Origin: Oscillospiraceae bacterium | Lineage (GTDB): Bacteria > Bacillota > Clostridia > Oscillospirales > Ruminococcaceae | Length of the DNA stretch: 16,788 nt | Direction of reading: 5' to 3' | NCBI GenBank assembly: GCA_020024155.1 | Contig: JAHHUE010000034.1 | Location: forward strand, 1-16,788 | The notes under the pieces: generated by a model | Database searches by the model: none | Told to the model about the DNA's origin: nothing | Seen by the model: only the letters and a program-made list of their open reading frames with translations | Position numbers and translations under genes: made by a program | Part shown: positions 12,973 to 16,788 of the stretch, one piece after another | Layout of the letters: each line of letters opens with the position of its first letter | Numbering within the stretch: the first letter of the stretch is position 1

Positions 12973-15900
12973 TTATTCGTCATAACTATCTACATCTTTT
13001 CGTCTTTTATAATAAATAATACCTGCTATGCACAATATCAGAATAACAGATATCAGCCAAATCCATCCAATACTGTTTACTTTTGAAGTTCCAGATGTCT
13101 GCATATCTTCTTGTTCTTTGTCTGTGGAAGTTTGTCCGTTTTCAGATGATGACTGACTAGATGTTGCCTGAGAAATACTGTTTTCGATTTTTGAGCTGTT
13201 TTCATCTGTTTTTTCAGATTGAATACTACTGCTTTTATCTTTATTTACAGGCTTTTTAGGTTTGTTTGAGGAAATTGTTGTTTCAACTTTTATTGCACCG
13301 GAACTTGCAGTTTGTGGTGACACACTGCTATTTGGTTGTGCACTACTTGATGCTGTACCGCTTGATGGTGTACTACTTGATGAGCTACTATCACTTGATG
13401 AGCCATTATCGCTTAATGAGCTATTGTCACTTGATGAGCTATTATCACCAGAGTTAACATCCTCTGTTTTAGTGAAATCTGTGTATGCTACCATACCTTC
13501 TTGACCGTTTAATTTAAAATCAGTAGGTTTTCCGTTTAACTTAAATACCGTAGAATCCGTAAATTTGTATCCATCTTTTGCCTTTATTTGAACAGAAACA
13601 CTGTACTGAGTATTTGGCTGAAAAACTTTGTGGTCTGGTGTCCATACTGTTTTTTCAACTGTATAGCTTTCATCTTTGCTCTCTGCCATTTGAGGTTTTT
13701 GTCCGGAAATCGGAGCAGTTACAGTAATATTTACCTGTGAAATTGGATTAACTTCATCTTTATTTTTTACTGTTAAGTACACATCACAAAATTTGCTTGC
13801 TCTGCAACTTTCTCTGTATCCGTTGTATTCTTCATTAAATACTTTCATCAAATATCTGCCGTTGCTCAAATCAGCAGGAATTTCAAAACTAATTTCTCCG
13901 TCAGTTGCTTTTGCTATTGCCAATTTACCATAATAAATAGGAGTTTTAGCATCAGTGTCCATTATTATAACAGAAATATATTCGTTATCTGTTTGAGATA
14001 CATTGGCTCCATTGTACTGCAATGATACCTTTTCTCCGGAGCTTCCGTTAAGTTCAGATTGAGCAACACTAAATTTTCTGTTTTCATCTTTTATAACTAT
14101 ACGAAAATCTCGGCTATTTACTTTTTTAATTCTTTCAAGTCCAATATTAGAGTTAGCAAACTGTCCGCCACCTGCTGAGGTTAAATAAAGAACTTGACTT
14201 GCGTCCAAGTTAAATGCAGGGCGAGCTGCGTAACTGCTTATTGTATTATTACTGCCAACATTGCCTAAATTATCTACATAACCTGCGTTACTGCTTGCAT
14301 TCATAACAGGTGAGCGTAACCAGTAAGCACTGTTTTTGTTGTGATATTTACCCAAACGGTTTGTTTCTATTTCAAAGCCATATTTTTTATTTGTAATTTC
14401 TTCTGCTGATGGTAAAAACACTTTGTCATTTAACAGAATATCTTGATTTTTTTCAAATATAACTTTGTCAGAATACTGCTCGTCTGTCTTTGTTGTTGAC
14501 ATAATAGCATTCTGCTCCCAGTCTTTAAAGCTATGAATTTCAAAGTCTTTGCACCAAAGTTGGGCATTGCTGTTTTGATATACATTATTGTATGGTGATT
14601 GATTAGAGAAACTTAAATCTCCGTTTTTGCCGTTGCCGTAAAGCTTGTCCGATATAACAAACAAACCGGATTGACCGTTATTTGCCTGTGTATCAAGAAC
14701 ACGCCAAAGCATAGGCTCTGTTGCTGTATTTGATAGTGCATTTTTTTCTGCTCCGTACCAAATATATTGATAATCTCCGTTATATGCGTGTAACTCTGAT
14801 GTTTCCATCATTAAAGATGGCACATTTTCATTGGAAATTGGAGAAGGTGTCTTAATACGATATGGCTCTGCATTTGACATACCTCCAACACCATATCCAT
14901 CACCGTCATTTACTCTTGCAAAGAAATAGTATTGGTCTGGTTCAAGGTCTGAAAAATAGTTGGATTTCTGCCACAAAACAACATTATCAGGGTTATTATC
15001 GTATGAATAACCATATTCAATAGTAGGGCCAACTACATTTGATACCTGTACTGTTACACCACGACCATCAGAATCTAATTTAAGAGAGTCAATTATAACT
15101 TTTTCACCTATATAGTCAGAGCTTTTTTTAACTACATCTGGTGCATAAAGCACAATAGAGCCTCTAATTTGTGTAAAGTTCTGATAACCTCCTGTTGGTG
15201 GATTATAATTATAATCTACCAGTCTAACACCGTCATTATTATAGTTTCTATCAACTTTAACAGTAAATAATCTTCTGTTAGCATCATCTGAGTCTGTTAC
15301 ATGAATTGCAGTAACAAGACCAGTTTTTACATCGTAATCTGCGCCCCAAAGTGTAATTGAGTGGCTTACAACGCTAACAGATTGTTTTGCGATAATTGAA
15401 ATTGAACAGGCACCGTAATGAAGCTGTCTGATAACTTGTTTAGAAAATCCTTCTAAGGTATTAAATGCACCATCGCCCATAATACCGCCCACTTCTTCCA
15501 TATATGGAAATTCGTCGTCTTCATATCCTCCATAAACACTAAACACTTCTTCCGGTTGCCAATTAAATGACAGCCAAGACCATCTTTTGCTTGTGTTATT
15601 AGGAATTTTGCCTTTGAGATATCCGCCTTTTTCTCTTCCTGTCAGCTCACTGCCGTTTGGATTGTGGTTATTACTTGGAAATCCTCCTGTAAAATACCAG
15701 CTGAGTGCTTCTGTTGGGTCTCCACCTGCATCAGGGTCCCATCCGTTACGAAATTTATTAAAAATATCCTCTACATCTGTTTCAAATTCATTTTCACTGT
15801 TTGGATTTAATTGTACATATCTCTTTAAATACCAAGAAAGCAAGTTGGAAGTTGATGCTGCAAAACACAAGCCGGAGTCATGTGAGCCCCATTTTTTGGT

Positions 15901-16314
15901 TGCATCATTCCACCCTTCGCTTCTAGAAACACCAGGTGCAAACAGTGTACCAACCAACTGGTTTTGATTTCCAATAGAAAATGTCAATCTGTCTTTCAAA
16001 GCTGGAATTGTGAGCGTGTATTTTCCATACTGATGTTTTTCCGGATAATTAGGGTCATACTTTTTATAATCTTCATTTGAGTGTAACTCATCTGTATTAG
16101 GCAGTGTAGCCGGTGGCTCTGTCGGTTTGTCTGTGTCGTTTGTGTCCGGTTTAGGTGGTCTAATAGGTCCAATAATGTCTGATACATCACTATAATATTG
16201 AACATCTGCAACATCTTCGCTTTGCTCTTGTGCATAAACATTCATTGTTATAGGTGAAAAAGCCATAACACCAATGCATAGTGACATTACACCTGCAAGT
16301 AAACGTTTTTTCAT
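12973..16314 (-). CDS. Large surface protein with IdeS/Mac-type (C66) cysteine protease domain
   Basis: A 1113-residue exported protein. A signal peptide (1-28, ending VYA) precedes an acidic Pro-rich stretch (45-75). Residues about 97-392 match the streptococcal immunoglobulin-cleaving protease IdeS: LFAPGVSRSEGWNDATK (124-140) against FHAPYVANQGWYDITK, SGLCFAAS with Cys150, HSITLWGADYD with His318 and VTDSD (339-343). From memory the IdeS residues are Lys84, Cys94, His262 and Asp284/286. Lys-to-Cys (10) and Cys-to-His (168) spacings are identical; His-to-Asp is 23 here and 22 there. After this come an Fn3-like module (about 404-490), a DUF6273-like module (about 519-712, with WLRSP and ARPAFNLD), two Ig-like modules (735-850, 856-950), a Ser-rich linker, a membrane helix (1082-1102) and the basic anchor KRRK. 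No LPXTG is present. An AAAGGAAA site precedes the ATG. The target is inferred; immunoglobulin is the obvious candidate. Confidence 0.85.
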   Translation of the reverse strand: MKKRLLAGVMSLCIGVMAFSPITMNVYAQEQSEDVADVQYYSDVSDIIGPIRPPKPDTNDTDKPTEPPATLPNTDELHSNEDYKKYDPNYPEKHQYGKYTLTIPALKDRLTFSIGNQNQLVGTLFAPGVSRSEGWNDATKKWGSHDSGLCFAASTSNLLSWYLKRYVQLNPNSENEFETDVEDIFNKFRNGWDPDAGGDPTEALSWYFTGGFPSNNHNPNGSELTGREKGGYLKGKIPNNTSKRWSWLSFNWQPEEVFSVYGGYEDDEFPYMEEVGGIMGDGAFNTLEGFSKQVIRQLHYGACSISIIAKQSVSVVSHSITLWGADYDVKTGLVTAIHVTDSDDANRRLFTVKVDRNYNNDGVRLVDYNYNPPTGGYQNFTQIRGSIVLYAPDVVKKSSDYIGEKVIIDSLKLDSDGRGVTVQVSNVVGPTIEYGYSYDNNPDNVVLWQKSNYFSDLEPDQYYFFARVNDGDGYGVGGMSNAEPYRIKTPSPISNENVPSLMMETSELHAYNGDYQYIWYGAEKNALSNTATEPMLWRVLDTQANNGQSGLFVISDKLYGNGKNGDLSFSNQSPYNNVYQNSNAQLWCKDFEIHSFKDWEQNAIMSTTKTDEQYSDKVIFEKNQDILLNDKVFLPSAEEITNKKYGFEIETNRLGKYHNKNSAYWLRSPVMNASSNAGYVDNLGNVGSNNTISSYAARPAFNLDASQVLYLTSAGGGQFANSNIGLERIKKVNSRDFRIVIKDENRKFSVAQSELNGSSGEKVSLQYNGANVSQTDNEYISVIIMDTDAKTPIYYGKLAIAKATDGEISFEIPADLSNGRYLMKVFNEEYNGYRESCRASKFCDVYLTVKNKDEVNPISQVNITVTAPISGQKPQMAESKDESYTVEKTVWTPDHKVFQPNTQYSVSVQIKAKDGYKFTDSTVFKLNGKPTDFKLNGQEGMVAYTDFTKTEDVNSGDNSSSSDNSSLSDNGSSSDSSSSSSTPSSGTASSSAQPNSSVSPQTASSGAIKVETTISSNKPKKPVNKDKSSSIQSEKTDENSSKIENSISQATSSQSSSENGQTSTDKEQEDMQTSGTSKVNSIGWIWLISVILILCIAGIIYYKRRKDVDSYDE
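13377..13448 (-). repeat. Four tandem 18-bp repeats in the Ser-rich linker
   Basis: Four adjoining 18-bp units (from 13377, 13395, 13413 and 13431), each close to TTGATGAGCTATTATCAC on the plus strand. They encode the hexapeptide series DNSSSS, DNSSLS, DNGSSS and DSSSSS. Copy number can change by slippage without frameshift, changing the length of the stalk between protease and membrane. Confidence 0.85.
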
Positions 16315-16360
16315 AAATTTATTTCCTTTTTATTGTCAAATACAAAATATTTTTTTAATA

Positions 16361-16388
16361 ATTTTAACATAAAATAACACTTTTTCAA
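16361..16388 (-). promoter_or_regulatory. Promoter of the IdeS-like protease gene
   Basis: On the minus strand TTGAAA (16388-16383) and TAAAAT (16366-16361) are 16 bp apart, giving a leader of about 40 nt before the ATG at 16314. Upstream, the tandem ACTTATAT ACTTATAT ACTTA (16471-16491) is the only other pattern seen. Confidence 0.55.
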
Positions 16389-16558
16389 TGATTTTTTCCT
16401 TATTTATATATATGTAATAAAAATTATAATAAGTTACAAATAAAATATAGTAATAATGTTGTTTAAATTTACTTATATACTTATATACTTAATATAAATT
16501 TTCAAAGGATAAAACTAAATAATTGCTGTCTGCTTTAACTTTTTATATAGAATAACTA

Positions 16559-16788
16559 TTATTGAGAAATTATCAATAAATCTTCACATCTTGACAATTT
16601 AGTATTCCAATTATAATCAACATCAGGATGTTTGTTTACCTATAAACTCAGCTTTATCTAAATAACTCATATCTAACCACTCATCCCAAGTGATACCCGC
16701 CTGCTGTTCAAATATTTTTGCTCCTTATGCATACAATTTATCATGAACAGCTTGTCTTTTTTCATGGTATTCTTGCTTTTCTCTCTTT
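16559..16788 (-). pseudogene. Decayed 3' end of an unknown gene (one stop, one frameshift)
   Basis: Coming in from the right edge on the minus strand, one frame reads KREKQEYHEKRQAVHDKLYA, meets a TAA at 16725-16727, and continues GAKIFEQQAGITWDEWLDMS and YLDKAEFIGKQ. At about 16626-16640 one extra A shifts the frame; removing it continues HPDVDYNWNTKLSRCEDLLI to a natural stop at 16559-16561. The polar, protein-like composition on both sides of each lesion argues for a formerly continuous gene. I do not recognise the family. The first part looks helical with many Lys, Glu and Gln. Its start lies outside the window. No terminator separates it clearly from the protease gene on the same strand. 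Confidence 0.55.

Noticed and set aside
13000..13090. Sortase (LPXTG) anchor at the protease C-terminus
   Set aside because: No LPXTG-like motif precedes the helix SIGWIWLISVILILCIAG; only a basic tail follows it.
13262..13504. Plus-strand frame with repeated LLSLDE units
   Set aside because: It is the antisense reading of the 18-bp repeats that encode the Ser-rich linker; no independent start signal.
15587..15967. 126-residue plus-strand frame within the protease gene
   Set aside because: Antisense to the catalytic domain, whose motifs are unambiguous.

Overview
The window reads as chromosomal DNA from a low-GC, AT-rich Firmicute, most likely an anaerobic gut Clostridia of the Oscillospirales/Ruminococcaceae type. 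This is inferred from base composition, AGGAGG-type ribosome binding sites, lipoprotein signals, ApbE/FMN-bind flavoproteins, a DUF6273-like surface domain and small MKFWFENP-type membrane proteins. No rRNA, tRNA, CRISPR array, insertion sequence or replication origin is visible.

Left part (1-5442). A partial family 2 glycosyltransferase (minus) diverges from a four-gene plus-strand operon: Wzx-like polysaccharide flippase, trmB, the lipoprotein flavin transferase apbE, and a membrane-anchored NERD-like protein whose putative active-site E-x-K reads K-x-D. The operon ends in a clear terminator and is followed by a small unknown membrane protein.

Middle (5504-8757). A minus-strand pair holds an M24 'pita-bread' protein that has lost metal ligands and the catalytic His, and a Qnr/McbG-like pentapeptide-repeat protein with a TTG start. 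A terminator-like hairpin sits directly in front of that TTG gene. Divergent from them are a RimJ/RimL-type acetyltransferase and proC.

Accessory stretch (8796-9664). A small Xre repressor diverges from two tiny membrane-protein genes, both broken by single-base frameshifts. The shared intergenic region holds two copies of a TAGAAC-N5-GTTCTA operator, one lying across the promoter of the small genes.

Redox module (9885-12767). A large lipoprotein flavoenzyme (FMN-bind plus FAD-binding-2, fumarate-reductase-like but without the usual substrate residues) diverges from a MerR regulator. The flavoenzyme promoter has a possible 19-bp spacer filled by a 15-bp palindrome, the classical MerR arrangement. 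ApbE, encoded 5.7 kb away, is the expected enzyme for attaching FMN to this flavoprotein at Thr100.

Right part (12973-16788). The most striking gene encodes a 1113-residue secreted, membrane-anchored protein whose N-terminal third is a cysteine protease of the IdeS/Mac (C66) immunoglobulin-degrading family. The key residues (K140, C150, H318, D341/D343) keep almost exactly the spacing known from streptococcal IdeS. Beyond it, at the right edge, lies the decayed 3' end of another minus-strand gene with one stop codon and one frameshift.
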